Source of the DNA: Firm-13 sp964579245
Lineage (GTDB): Bacteria; Bacillota; Clostridia; Saccharofermentanales; Saccharofermentanaceae
NCBI GenBank assembly: GCA_964579245.1
Contig: CAZOFY010000006.1
Location: 1-62,827 of the forward strand
Direction: 5' to 3'
DNA: 62,827 nucleotides
The notes under the pieces are model-generated. The model had not been told where the DNA came from and ran no database searches. It saw nothing but the letters and a program-made list of their open reading frames with translations. The position numbers and the translations under genes are program-made. Positions 35,620 through 45,215 of the stretch are shown here, one piece after another (position 1 is the stretch's first letter; every line of letters begins with the position of its first letter).

Positions 35620-37425
35620 TCAGGCGTGGAAATCCTGTGTCCAGTAGTACTTATAATCTGAGGCTTCACTATAACCAACGCCTACCCCAATATAGGTGTA
35701 ATCACGATACAGCAAGTTCCTCATGTGACCATTCGAGGTTTTCCAGCCGAACAGCATATCAAACGGGTCTGAATAGCCGGCACCAATGTTTTCTCCGGAA
35801 GGGTACAGTCCGGTTACGCCTTGTTTTCTTAGTCGATCCAAATAGTCGTCGCCATTCAAACTATCATGGGAAAAATAGTTGTTGGCCGCCATATCCTCGC
35901 TGTGCAACCTTGCCGCCTTTGCTCCGGGGTTTGACCAGGACAGAACAGAACAGCCTTCATTCGAGCGGAAAGAATTTGTGATATCACATATTTCGAGTTC
36001 ATATGCTCGGCATATTTCCGCTGTCAGCTGCTTTGACTTGTTTTGCTGCGGAAGTAACATAATTGTATCCAACTCGTTTTCACCGGTAAAAACAACTCTG
36101 CCGGATGACGGCAAATCCTCCGGCTTTTCACCCGGTTTGAGCGGACTAAGCGAAACTATTAAAGTATAATTTTGACCAATCGCGCAATCACTCATGCCTC
36201 TTGAAAAATCAAAATCCGGGAATCGCTCTTTCACTTCTGATCCCGTAGAACTCTTAAGTAGCCCCATATATTCCAAATCAGAAGAATCAGTGTACCACCC
36301 GACGACCTTCCCGTCTTGAACGGCAGCCATGAACAAGCGAGAATAATCCTTGCTGTAAACATAAAAAGCCCATGGATACTCCGTAGGATCTATTCGGTCC
36401 GGCTCACCAAACCGGCTCGTCAGGGTGTCAACCGAATCACCGATCGCTATCGGATTTCCATTCACCGTACACATGAATAGATTATATCCGATGTAATGAG
36501 AGTCTACCGGAGAAGGAGGCGTATAGGAGCCTCTGGAAATTCCGTAACGGCCGCAGATTTCTGTGAACTCCTGTGAATTCACAAATCCGGCAAATACAGA
36601 TTCCATCGAAATGCCGGCCAGAATACTCGACACCCAATTATCAAGTCCGTCTTGATCCGGTTCTCTTCCGAGGAAGGTACGGTAAAGCATAGTAATATAA
36701 TCTTCGGCTGCGGGACTCTTATTCAGATATTCCTGACTGAAAACAAATCCATATGCAACACCGGATCCCGTGGCAGAGCCGTCAAGTAGTTGCCTGGTCC
36801 AATTGGATATGCCCCCGTTTTCTCCCGTTCTTCCCAGACAAATCGTATATAGTCTCAGGACAAAATCGGTAACGGCAGATGCAGAACCCAGCGGCACTCC
36901 GGGAATGTATACACCTTGAATGATTCTATATGAATCACAGATTGCACGGAACTCGGTCGAGTTCGCGAAGCCGGCAAAAACCATCTCGCGAGAAGCTCCA
37001 TCATCAAGTTGCTTGACCCAACTCTTCTTCCCTGAAGGATCCGATGCCCGCCCGAGAAGCATCTTGTAAAGACATTCGACGTAATCTGTGTTCGAGAGAT
37101 TTTTCGACAGAAATTCCGGGCTGAAAACAAATCCATAAGCGACTTGAACGCCGGTAGCTCGCCGGGATGTGAGCTGTTCGACCCAGTTTAGGAGGCCGGC
37201 AGGATCAGGTGAGCGGCCTAATGCTATCTCATAAAGTCTGGTGATAAATCCTTCAACATCGTTCGACTTGACTTCCACGAGCTCCGATTCGCCAGAAGAA
37301 TCGGCCGTGATATCCTGCGAAAGGCCGTTAAAAGCAAAAACCGTCGCACCCGGTACGGAAACTAAGATTGATAGAGATATGAGACAGGAGGCTGTGATTC
37401 TTGTCAATTTTTGCAAAATCATCAT
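35620..37425 (-). CDS. Secreted DUF4214-repeat protein with CAP-associated and CAP (SCP/PR-1) domains
   Basis: 601 residues. A signal peptide (to about residue 31) is followed by two DUF4214 modules (about 58-170 and 185-295), each with the paired ALGRSPDPAGLLNWV- and VFAGFxNSxEF-type motifs. A CAP-associated domain follows (about 305-440, IGYNLFMCTVNGNPIAIGDSVDTLTSRFGEPDRI), and a CAP domain (about 470-601) with NSFRSNEG, HSEDMAANNYFSHDS, GENIGAGY and NGHMRNLL. The histidines and glutamate of the CAP cavity are present. DUF4214 modules occur on bacterial surface proteins, often with carbohydrate links. No sorting signal is seen at the C-terminus, so it is probably released or held by DUF4214. 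GGGGAAC precedes the ATG. Confidence 0.87.
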   Translation of the reverse strand: MMILQKLTRITASCLISLSILVSVPGATVFAFNGLSQDITADSSGESELVEVKSNDVEGFITRLYEIALGRSPDPAGLLNWVEQLTSRRATGVQVAYGFVFSPEFLSKNLSNTDYVECLYKMLLGRASDPSGKKSWVKQLDDGASREMVFAGFANSTEFRAICDSYRIIQGVYIPGVPLGSASAVTDFVLRLYTICLGRTGENGGISNWTRQLLDGSATGSGVAYGFVFSQEYLNKSPAAEDYITMLYRTFLGREPDQDGLDNWVSSILAGISMESVFAGFVNSQEFTEICGRYGISRGSYTPPSPVDSHYIGYNLFMCTVNGNPIAIGDSVDTLTSRFGEPDRIDPTEYPWAFYVYSKDYSRLFMAAVQDGKVVGWYTDSSDLEYMGLLKSSTGSEVKERFPDFDFSRGMSDCAIGQNYTLIVSLSPLKPGEKPEDLPSSGRVVFTGENELDTIMLLPQQNKSKQLTAEICRAYELEICDITNSFRSNEGCSVLSWSNPGAKAARLHSEDMAANNYFSHDSLNGDDYLDRLRKQGVTGLYPSGENIGAGYSDPFDMLFGWKTSNGHMRNLLYRDYTYIGVGVGYSEASDYKYYWTQDFHA

Positions 37426-37504
37426 ACGAGTTCCCCATTTCTTCGTATATTATGCGAAAATCATAGCTTGCTTTTACTTTATCATGAATGGGTGGTAAGT
37501 ATAA

Positions 37505-37562
37505 ACATGCCGAAGTGATTTTGCTTTACTTTTCCGAAAGTCACGTAATGGCATCGGCATGT
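37505..37562. other. Long-loop inverted repeat
   Basis: ACATGCCGA (37505-37513) and TCGGCATGT (37554-37562) pair perfectly around a 40-base loop in the divergent gap between the CAP protein and the GNAT gene. No T-run follows, so an operator or RNA structure is more likely than a terminator. Confidence 0.4.
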
Positions 37563-37670
37563 AGATCCAAAATGTAAACATCAGGAAAAGAGCCCAACAT
37601 ATCTCGCACACATTCATGCAATCTTTGTATGCGAGAATAGAATAGAATACTTATAGAATGAGGTTAGTTT

Positions 37671-38234
37671 ATGATTTTTCCTGAAAAGAGAATCACACTT
37701 ACAAACAAAAAAACCTGCGTTTTTCGAACGCCTGCGCCGGACGATGCCGCTGATGTTCTGGATTTCTTGCACGCAACAGCCGAAGAGACGGCTTTTCTGA
37801 CAAGTTATCCGGAGGAAATTACGATCACAGTCGAGGAAGAGGCCAAGAAGCTGTCAACAATGCAGACCGATCCTCTCTCCACTATGATTGCGGTTTTCTA
37901 TGAGACCCGGCTTATTGGTCTTGCTTCACTTTCTCCGGTTGCAAATCGGAGCAAACTAATTCACCGAGCCACGATGGGAATCGCGATTCTTTCGGATTTT
38001 TGGGGCATGGGAATTGGGGGTCTACTGATCAATGAGCTCTCGTGCGCGGCCGCTCAAGCGGGCTACGAACAGATTGAACTCGGTGTTCATCGCAACAACA
38101 GCAGGGCCATCAAGCTCTACCAGCGATATGGATTCGAAGTCTATGGCCGCTTGGATAAAGCGATAAAGTTCAAGGACGGCTCCTATTGCGATGAATACTT
38201 CATGATAAAAAGGTTGAACTTCACGGACGATTGA
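37671..38234 (+). CDS. GNAT-family N-acetyltransferase
   Basis: 187 residues. The acetyl-CoA site is the RATMGIAILSDFWGMGIGGLLI strand-loop-helix, and the C-terminal part has NNSRAIKLYQRYGFEVYGRLDKAIKFKDGSYCDEYFM, typical of RimI/SpeG-like acetyltransferases. The substrate is unknown. GAGG precedes the ATG by seven bases. It lies 25 bp before the PTPS-fusion membrane protein gene and is probably in one transcript with it. Confidence 0.85.
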   Translation: MIFPEKRITLTNKKTCVFRTPAPDDAADVLDFLHATAEETAFLTSYPEEITITVEEEAKKLSTMQTDPLSTMIAVFYETRLIGLASLSPVANRSKLIHRATMGIAILSDFWGMGIGGLLINELSCAAAQAGYEQIELGVHRNNSRAIKLYQRYGFEVYGRLDKAIKFKDGSYCDEYFMIKRLNFTDD

Positions 38235-38259
38235 TTGAGTTCGCCGAACGGGAGGCTAT

Positions 38260-41259
38260 ATGAGCACGGAGTTGTATCGATTCAGTTTTCGAATGAATGC
38301 TTCACATGGCGCCCTTCACCAGGAGTCCGTGCACAGTCACACCTTCGAGATCACGCTCTTTCTCAACAAGGAAGCCGAGCCCTTCGTGACGTACGATAAA
38401 ATTGAAACGATTATACTTTCCTATCTGAAGACATACACGAATGTTGTATTGAACCAAACTCCGCCTTTTGACAGCCTTCCCTCGACGATTGAAAACATGG
38501 GTGATGAGTTTTTTCTGCGAATCGCAGAGAAGCTGAGTCACGTTGGCTACCACCTGGTTAAGCTCGAGATCAGCGAGAACCCGCAACGTATCTATTCTGT
38601 ATCAGCGGAGGAGATGGATACCGAACGCAGAGACAAACTGGAGAAAGCACTTCTTCTGTCGGAAAAAAAGAAGTCGAATCCCACTGCTCCCAGCGAAACC
38701 GTACAGACAGACGACGCAGCGCTCCCCGAGACAAGGCCGGATCCGGTTCTGGCGATGCATCCCGCCGCTACTGCCTTATCGACAAAGAAAAACAGTAATA
38801 AATTATGGTTCACGCTCTCCGTTCTTGTCGTGATACTTGCCGGTCTTCTCATGATGCTCTATGTAAGGGCCAGCGGTGTCTATCCCTTGGGTCTGGACAT
38901 TCATGGTCATTTGTTTAAGGCTGATTTTCTGTATAACGAGATCTCAAAGGGGAATTTTTATCCGTTGTACACCCACTTTTGGTATAACGGCACCCAGCTT
39001 TTCAGATACTGGGCACCGTTTCCGTATTTCTTCCTGGCTGTTTTCCAGTTTCTTTGCAAAGGAGATATTTTTGCTTCCTATCTTTGCTTCATCTGGATGT
39101 CATTCTCTGTTGGAGGAATCGGCTGGTTATTGTTCGGGCGCAAGCTAGAACGGCCTGGCCTGGGACTTTTTTTCGCCATGATCTGGTTCATGCTCCCTGA
39201 TAATCTTCGCGTGTTTTTCGGCGAAGGCAATTTTCTTCGAATGTTTATCACGATGCTGCTACCCTATACACTGTATTGCCTGTGGCAATTTGTCGAATAT
39301 CGTCGCAAGAAAATGATCTTGCCGCTTATTATCCTTATGGTGGTGCATGTTTTCAGCCACTTGATGATTTCCGCCATGATCGGTGTTGCCTGTGCAATTT
39401 ATCTCCTTGTGTATGCGATCGCAAACAAGAGATATCAGGAGCCGATTCAAGCACTTGCGGCCATGTTTTTTTCTTTTGCTGTTGCCGGCATTTGGGTCTA
39501 TCCATCTCTTGTCGGCGGATTGACGGCAATGTCTTCAAGCGGAACCTCCGAACTGATGGCTTCCCTAAGCGCCCCCCTTACTGTTTCGTTGAATCCGCTT
39601 GCCCGTTTGGGCGACGGGATCACCGAGTTATATTATGGGCTATCCATCATGCTAATCGCTGTATTGGGATTAGTCTTATCCAATCGGAAAAGCTTTCCAG
39701 GATTCTTGACGTTTGTCATTATTGTCCTGGCATCAACGACAGCGTTGACTCCCTTGATTCAATTGATCCCCATGAGCGAACTTTTCTGGGTCAGGCGTTT
39801 TACCCCCATCGTATATGCCATGTTTTTGATTTCACTTTTCGAGTGGCGAAAACTAAAGAAGCCGATACTGGTGGTTGCTTGTATCTTGCTCACCATTGAT
39901 TGCATATTCTCCTTCAACCTGGAAAAATACGAGAGTCGTATGAATCTCAGAGCAACGGCAAACACGATCGAACAGACCATGGATGACACCCTCTTTTCTG
40001 CCGCTAAGGAATCAACGAAACAACGTGTCTCTCTCATGGATCTTAGTTTAATGGGGCCTATGCCATCCTATGCCTTTTGCAGCACGGAGAAACGGATAGA
40101 TTACGTGTTTGGCTGGGCCTGGCAGAGCGCTGCAACGGCAAGCAATATCGCTTATTTGAACGAGGCCTTCGAACGAGAGAATTATTTATATGTGTTCGAC
40201 CGCAACCTGGAGCTTGGAGCAGATACGGTAATCATTGACAAGACGCAAGTCGGGAGCAAGAGGGAAATGGATAAAATAATATACGCTGCCGATAGAGTTG
40301 GATATACGCTTTCTGGTGACACAGAAAAAGCTCTGATGTATTCCCTTCCGGTGAACTCCAATTTTGGTGTCATTTCTACATATAATGGCCTTGCCATCGG
40401 AACGACAGCCGAACTGGTTCCGGGAATCCTTCCGTCCTTTCATCCGGGAGACAAACGAAACATTGATGATTATACCGCCGATGAACTCATTGAATATGAC
40501 ATGCTGTATCTATCCGGATTCTTCTATAAGGACAAGGCTGTTGCCGAGTCAATCGTAAGAGAAGCCGCCGATTCCGGTGTTCAGGTCTACATCGATATGA
40601 GCCGGATTCCGACTGATCCGTTGACGAACCGTATGACCTTCTTAAATGTATCCGCACAGCCAATCACGTTCTGGGACCGTTACCCTTCGTTGATTACAGA
40701 TGATATGACAACGGATCCGATTAACTTTGCCGAAGACTATGAACAGTGGAACACAGTCTATCTGACTGATCTTGCTAATTCAGAAGGCTATGCATGGTTC
40801 GAAGGTACGAAGCTGGATTTTGTCGGCAAGAGTGATTCCGAGAATATTACCTTTATTGGTTTCAACTTGCTGTTTCATGCATATACTGCTGATGATACAG
40901 CTGTAAAGAATCTATTTGATACGATCATGTCGCTCGATGAATATGCGCTTCCGCAAAGAAGGATCGTCCCGATTGAGGTTAGCTACGACAGCAATCAGAT
41001 TACAATCGTATCACCAGAGGACAATGTCAACACGTCAATTGCCTATCAGGACATTTTCAAGAGTGAACAGCCCATTCGAGAGATGAACAACTTTCTGATC
41101 GTTGACAAAGGAACGACTATCATCACGATGGAATACCCCTACCTTATTCGCGGCATAATTGTGTCATCATTGGGTGTATTGATTGAAGCCGGAATTCTGT
41201 ATTTGATTTTCAGAAAAAGAAAGCACAAAACCAGAAAGCCCCACCCCACAGCGGTCTAG
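38260..41259 (+). CDS. PTPS-like domain fused to a PTPS-related polytopic membrane protein
   Basis: 999 residues behind GGGAGG. Residues 1-125 are a 6-pyruvoyl-tetrahydropterin synthase-like domain: zinc ligands His16, His25 and His27 (NASHGAL, VHSHTFE), STIENM and LEISENPQR. The catalytic Cys just before the HxH of QueD is missing. A linker (125-180) leads to about 12 transmembrane segments (about 185-565) of the PTPS_related family (Pfam PF10131), with an Asp-bearing first loop (LDIHGHLFKADFLYNEISKGNFYPLY) like GT-C glycosyltransferases. A large extracytoplasmic domain (about 570-965) and a final membrane segment with a basic tail follow. Its PTPS part is a paralogue of the last gene of the XrtG operon downstream, which ties it to that system. 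Confidence 0.85.
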   Translation: MSTELYRFSFRMNASHGALHQESVHSHTFEITLFLNKEAEPFVTYDKIETIILSYLKTYTNVVLNQTPPFDSLPSTIENMGDEFFLRIAEKLSHVGYHLVKLEISENPQRIYSVSAEEMDTERRDKLEKALLLSEKKKSNPTAPSETVQTDDAALPETRPDPVLAMHPAATALSTKKNSNKLWFTLSVLVVILAGLLMMLYVRASGVYPLGLDIHGHLFKADFLYNEISKGNFYPLYTHFWYNGTQLFRYWAPFPYFFLAVFQFLCKGDIFASYLCFIWMSFSVGGIGWLLFGRKLERPGLGLFFAMIWFMLPDNLRVFFGEGNFLRMFITMLLPYTLYCLWQFVEYRRKKMILPLIILMVVHVFSHLMISAMIGVACAIYLLVYAIANKRYQEPIQALAAMFFSFAVAGIWVYPSLVGGLTAMSSSGTSELMASLSAPLTVSLNPLARLGDGITELYYGLSIMLIAVLGLVLSNRKSFPGFLTFVIIVLASTTALTPLIQLIPMSELFWVRRFTPIVYAMFLISLFEWRKLKKPILVVACILLTIDCIFSFNLEKYESRMNLRATANTIEQTMDDTLFSAAKESTKQRVSLMDLSLMGPMPSYAFCSTEKRIDYVFGWAWQSAATASNIAYLNEAFERENYLYVFDRNLELGADTVIIDKTQVGSKREMDKIIYAADRVGYTLSGDTEKALMYSLPVNSNFGVISTYNGLAIGTTAELVPGILPSFHPGDKRNIDDYTADELIEYDMLYLSGFFYKDKAVAESIVREAADSGVQVYIDMSRIPTDPLTNRMTFLNVSAQPITFWDRYPSLITDDMTTDPINFAEDYEQWNTVYLTDLANSEGYAWFEGTKLDFVGKSDSENITFIGFNLLFHAYTADDTAVKNLFDTIMSLDEYALPQRRIVPIEVSYDSNQITIVSPEDNVNTSIAYQDIFKSEQPIREMNNFLIVDKGTTIITMEYPYLIRGIIVSSLGVLIEAGILYLIFRKRKHKTRKPHPTAV

Positions 41260-41415
41260 ATTATATTGTTATGTTTATAATAGTCATGAAGGGCAGACAT
41301 TATTACACGAACAAAACAAAATCTATGATAATTTCGAATAATTGTGTATCAAATGTGAAGTTTTTGTGGTACCATAAAAGCAGTAATAAACAAACACCGG
41401 GAAGGATGTGATGTC

Positions 41416-42087
41416 ATGTTCGCAAATCGAGTACAGCTAGCAGCTATCGTTACGGCAGCGGTACTTCTCATGTCCTCGTTTCCTGTATTGGCGTCTTCCG
41501 GTGGAGTTGTAAATGCCGGTGATGCGGTGTCATCCTACGTTCCGATTACAATTGACGGAAACTATGAGGATTGGGCTGACAAACCACACTCCCAGATGTC
41601 TTATTCCTGGGACACCAGTAACAACTATCATTCCGGAGCTATTTTCCGCGACGAGACTTACGTGTATCTGCATATACGCATGAGCCCAACAGGCTACACC
41701 CAGTTTAACGGAAATAATTACCACTTCATGGCAGATGACAAAGAATTATACGTTCAAGTGGAGACAATCAATAATGCAAATATTGTCAATGGAAACAATC
41801 AGCTTGTCGTCCGCAGACAAAACGGCTACCAGATTATTGATGATGCCACAGGATTCTTGACACACAACAGCGGGCAGCCGGACGAATGGGAGATCCGAAT
41901 CCCACTTGAAGCGTTTCCAGGAGCCGTAAAAAACATAAGGACAATTACGTTTGAATGCTCAAATCTGGGGGAGCAAGTTCTCACAGCAAAAGGCACACCG
42001 ACACTTCCCTACCTGATCGCCGGCGGAGGTCTTGTCATTGCTGTGGCAGGATATCAGATCAACCGCAGAAAGCGTAAAAAAGCATGA
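41416..42087 (+). CDS. Firmicu-CTERM sorting-signal protein, substrate of XrtG
   Basis: 223 residues. A signal peptide (to about 26) is followed by a beta-rich domain beginning ITIDGNYEDWADKPHSQMSY, which resembles carbohydrate-binding or DOMON-like sandwiches. At the C-terminus stands a tripartite sorting signal: TPTLPYLIAGG, a hydrophobic helix, and the basic tail NRRKRKK, as in the Firmicu-CTERM family (TIGR04145). Such tails are processed by the exosortase XrtG. The stop overlaps the xrtG start (ATGA). GAAGGATG precedes the ATG. It is the first gene of a five-gene operon. Confidence 0.88.
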   Translation: MFANRVQLAAIVTAAVLLMSSFPVLASSGGVVNAGDAVSSYVPITIDGNYEDWADKPHSQMSYSWDTSNNYHSGAIFRDETYVYLHIRMSPTGYTQFNGNNYHFMADDKELYVQVETINNANIVNGNNQLVVRRQNGYQIIDDATGFLTHNSGQPDEWEIRIPLEAFPGAVKNIRTITFECSNLGEQVLTAKGTPTLPYLIAGGGLVIAVAGYQINRRKRKKA

Positions 42088-42689
42088 TCCCGTTTTTGGT
42101 CTCGATGGTGGTTGTGTGGGTTTATATTCTTTTTGTGTTAAAACGGGCCAAGCTCACTTTCTTTTCTTTTCTTGTCGGAAGTGTTGGACTATTTATCTTT
42201 ATGATGATCTTCCTGCAACCATTCATCACAACACCTTTGGCCAAGGCTGTTGCGGCCGCAACAGGTGTTTTCGGGAGCCTTACGGGCATGTTCTATTCGT
42301 ATTACCAGTACTCTTTGATCTTTATCGAGCAAGGCGGGGAATCGATTTCTTTATACATCGACTACGAGTGCTCCGGTGTCATTGAGCTATTGGCTTTTAC
42401 CGCACTGATCTGGTTTTTCCCCTTGTACAGCGCGGCCGAGAAACTTGTAATCAACATTCTTGGTATCCTCTGGACCTTTGCCGCGAACATTCTTCGTCTG
42501 ACCGTTATTTGTGTGTTGATTTACTACTTCGGCAACAACATTTTCTTTTTCGCGCACGCTATCTTTGGTCGAGTCATTTTCTACGGCCTCTCTATCGTTC
42601 TTTATTTCTACGTCTTCACCCGTTCGCAAGTTCTAAAACAGAAGGTGGGTAAATTTAAGTATGGAGTACTTGCTTCGAAAAATACTTGA
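42084..42689 (+). CDS. xrtG: Exosortase family protein XrtG
   Basis: 201 residues with about six transmembrane segments. The exosortase/archaeosortase catalytic trio is in place: Cys96 in YECSGVIE, Arg138 in ANILRLT and His158 in FAHAIFGR. These membrane transpeptidases cut C-terminal sorting signals and are thought to transfer the protein to a surface acceptor. XrtG (TIGR03110) is the Gram-positive form and recognises Firmicu-CTERM tails, as on the protein just upstream. It overlaps its neighbours by 4 and 29 bp, so the cluster is translated as a unit. Confidence 0.92.
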   Translation: MIPFLVSMVVVWVYILFVLKRAKLTFFSFLVGSVGLFIFMMIFLQPFITTPLAKAVAAATGVFGSLTGMFYSYYQYSLIFIEQGGESISLYIDYECSGVIELLAFTALIWFFPLYSAAEKLVINILGILWTFAANILRLTVICVLIYYFGNNIFFFAHAIFGRVIFYGLSIVLYFYVFTRSQVLKQKVGKFKYGVLASKNT

Positions 42690-44028
42690 AGAAATGATCT
42701 TCTGGATGGCGTGGATCATCATCCCGCTTATCATGGAGATTTTGCCTGCCATGGGCGGTTTTTTGATCTTACTCAAAAAGCACATCACAAAAAAATCAGA
42801 CTCGAAACCTCTTCGCTATCCTGAAATCACACTGATTATCCCGGTTTATAATTCTGCCGACTCATTGATGGAGTGCTTGGCATCCGTTTATCATTCAGAC
42901 TATCCTCATGATTTGGTCAGTATTTTGCTGGTAAATAACGAGAGCCTTGACAACAGCTTTGAAGTCTACTGCGAAGCACAAAAAAAATATCCCGAGTTAT
43001 CCATGCAATGGTTGAAGGCACGTCAGGGCAAGTCAAAAGCATTAAATCTGGCATTATTCAACAGTTCGGGTAAATATGTGATACATATTGACAGTGACGG
43101 CAAGCTTCACCCGGAAGCCCTGCGAAATATGATTGAACGGTTTGAATCGAATGCACATATCCACTGTCTCACAGGAGTGATTCTGACAGATCCGACGATG
43201 ATCGAGGCCACTCAATCTCTTCCTATGCGCCTCTTCCGGAGAGCAGAATTCCTGGAATACTGTCAGGCCTTTCTTGCCGGCAGGAATTACGAGTCTGAAT
43301 TGGACAGTATCTACACCCTTTCGGGCGCTTTTTCTGCTTTTCGAAAATCGACCATCCTCAAGACCCAGTTATACAATACAGATACTGTCTGCGAAGATAC
43401 ACAGGTCACTTTCCAGGTCAGGCGATTGATGAAGAAAAGCGTACACTTATGTGAGAACGCGATGTTCTTCGTCGATCCAATCGAAGGACTCCATAAGCTC
43501 TACACACAGCGGCAGCGATGGCAAACCGGCGAACTGGAAGTCTCCCATATGTTTCTTCGGGATAACCTGCGTACGAATCGCTTTTTCAAAGATTTCATGG
43601 TTCGCCAGCTGACATATGACCACACCTTTGCTTTCCCCAGAATGATCTGGTATTTTGCTCTGATCTGTCTGATGTTTTTCAACTACCCATTTGTTTTGAT
43701 CGCGGGCTCCGCAATCATCCTATATATCTTGTATGTCATATCCGCATTTCTTTTCTATCTGAATATCATCGGATATTTGAAGAACTTTCCCGACATCAGA
43801 AAATATTACGCGAGAAAAATCTATATCGTCCCGTTGATGCCGATGTATAATTTATATGTGTTCTGGATACGGTTTGCCGCAATCATCAACAGCATCAAGA
43901 GCAGGAGCGGCTGGCGGGTCGACCCGTTCTCCGAGGAGAGATTCCGATTCAGACAAATTTTGATACAAGATTTGTCCCACATCATGAGCTTTATCAGGAA
44001 TCTGAAAGCATTTGTCAACTCTGACTAG
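42661..44028 (+). CDS. XrtG-associated family 2 glycosyltransferase
   Basis: 455 residues. A transmembrane segment at about 10-35 is followed by a GT2 domain: PEITLIIPVYNSADSL, the metal-binding DSD in IHIDSDGKL, CEDTQVTFQVRR and QRQRWQTGE, which are the D, DxD, ED and Q(Q/R)xRW motifs of processive or cellulose-synthase-like GT2 enzymes. Three or four C-terminal membrane segments end the protein. It corresponds to the XrtG-linked glycosyltransferase family (TIGR03111). It probably builds the glycan or glycolipid to which XrtG joins its substrate; the sugar is unknown. The start is not certain, since the ribosome site is weak; an ATG 33 bp downstream is possible. Confidence 0.9.
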   Translation: MEYLLRKILEEMIFWMAWIIIPLIMEILPAMGGFLILLKKHITKKSDSKPLRYPEITLIIPVYNSADSLMECLASVYHSDYPHDLVSILLVNNESLDNSFEVYCEAQKKYPELSMQWLKARQGKSKALNLALFNSSGKYVIHIDSDGKLHPEALRNMIERFESNAHIHCLTGVILTDPTMIEATQSLPMRLFRRAEFLEYCQAFLAGRNYESELDSIYTLSGAFSAFRKSTILKTQLYNTDTVCEDTQVTFQVRRLMKKSVHLCENAMFFVDPIEGLHKLYTQRQRWQTGELEVSHMFLRDNLRTNRFFKDFMVRQLTYDHTFAFPRMIWYFALICLMFFNYPFVLIAGSAIILYILYVISAFLFYLNIIGYLKNFPDIRKYYARKIYIVPLMPMYNLYVFWIRFAAIINSIKSRSGWRVDPFSEERFRFRQILIQDLSHIMSFIRNLKAFVNSD

Positions 44029-44045
44029 AAGAAAAGAGGGACGCA

Positions 44046-45215
44046 ATGGCTGTAAAGAAGAACATAAGAGATAAAGACCTGCTCCTCACGTTAGGCACGA
44101 TTGTCATTACATTGGCTGTTGCTGTTTCTTCGTGGTTATTTTACGTTTCACAGGAAGCATCTATCATTAACGGCTTGATGAATAGTGTTGCCAAGAGTAA
44201 TGAGCAGTTGGTTCAAATGATGGCCGATCAGATCGAGAGAAACGCGGACAGCGATCAGGAGGCGATGGAAATCCTGTCTTCATCTGATTCTGACGGCATC
44301 TCCTATTGGTCTCTATATTCGCAGGAATCGCTAATTTTCGAAAAGAACAAGGAAACGACAGGCAAATTGGCGGGTTTTTCTCACGAGGAGGTCGAAGACT
44401 ATTATATAAGGCAAGGCGGAACCGGTGCCGGTGAGCTGTTTCGACTCATGGATCAGGGGCAGAGCTTTTCCATAGTGATGAGTAAAGATAAGCGGGTCGG
44501 CAACGAGCTGATCAGCACATGCTTCTTAAGAATCGGTGACAAATCCTATTGTTTATCTTCGAGCATACTGCAAAGCTATCTACTTTCCTCCGGCCGAATC
44601 GGCGAAACGATACAATATCTTCGCATCCTGGTTGCCGGTATCCTGCTGGTGTTCGGCGCCACGGTCATATATTTTTCCGTCCTGAAACGCAGAGATTCCA
44701 TCAGAATCCAGACTCTCACAGAAGAACTTCAGGCCAAGAATTTTCTTGTCCAGGAACAGGGAGACCGTTTGTTTGTGGATGAAAATGACGACCTGACCAC
44801 AGATATTCGGACAGGGTTGTATACAAAGGCATTCTTCGATGTCGTGATGGAGCAACTCGCCGAGCGCGAAGATGTCAGGGTCGGCTTTTTGTATTTCCGT
44901 TTGGACAACATTTCCGAAATGTACGGGATATCCGGTTATCAGGGAGTCAGCACCCTGCTGAACCGGGCAGCTCAGGTTCTTCTTACCAATGCGACAGAGA
45001 AGGACATATCAGCCCGTGCCGGCAATTCGGAATTCGTAATGATCTGCTTTGAAAAAACGCCGGATTCGGTCCATCGACTCTGTCGGAAAATTGCCGTCTC
45101 CTTGGCAGAGCTTGATGCCAAGGCTTCCTTTTCCAGCGCCGAATCCTTCATGGCGGATGGAGAAAAACCAATACAGGCATTTGAGAAAGCAAGAAAGGCG
45201 GCGGTGAGCAGATGA
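44046..45215 (+). CDS. Membrane protein with extracytoplasmic sensor and degenerate GGDEF domain
   Basis: 389 residues: a transmembrane helix (about 14-34), an extracytoplasmic domain of about 160 residues, a second helix (about 198-218), a coiled linker, and a GGDEF-fold domain (about 250-389). The signature is degenerate: GGDEF is replaced by AGNSEF, the substrate loop reads RLDNISEMYGISGYQG, and no RxxD inhibitory site is present. It should not make c-di-GMP; it may sense or scaffold. AGAGGG precedes the ATG, 17 bp after the glycosyltransferase, and its stop overlaps the last gene of the operon (ATGA). Confidence 0.82.
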   Translation: MAVKKNIRDKDLLLTLGTIVITLAVAVSSWLFYVSQEASIINGLMNSVAKSNEQLVQMMADQIERNADSDQEAMEILSSSDSDGISYWSLYSQESLIFEKNKETTGKLAGFSHEEVEDYYIRQGGTGAGELFRLMDQGQSFSIVMSKDKRVGNELISTCFLRIGDKSYCLSSSILQSYLLSSGRIGETIQYLRILVAGILLVFGATVIYFSVLKRRDSIRIQTLTEELQAKNFLVQEQGDRLFVDENDDLTTDIRTGLYTKAFFDVVMEQLAEREDVRVGFLYFRLDNISEMYGISGYQGVSTLLNRAAQVLLTNATEKDISARAGNSEFVMICFEKTPDSVHRLCRKIAVSLAELDAKASFSSAESFMADGEKPIQAFEKARKAAVSR

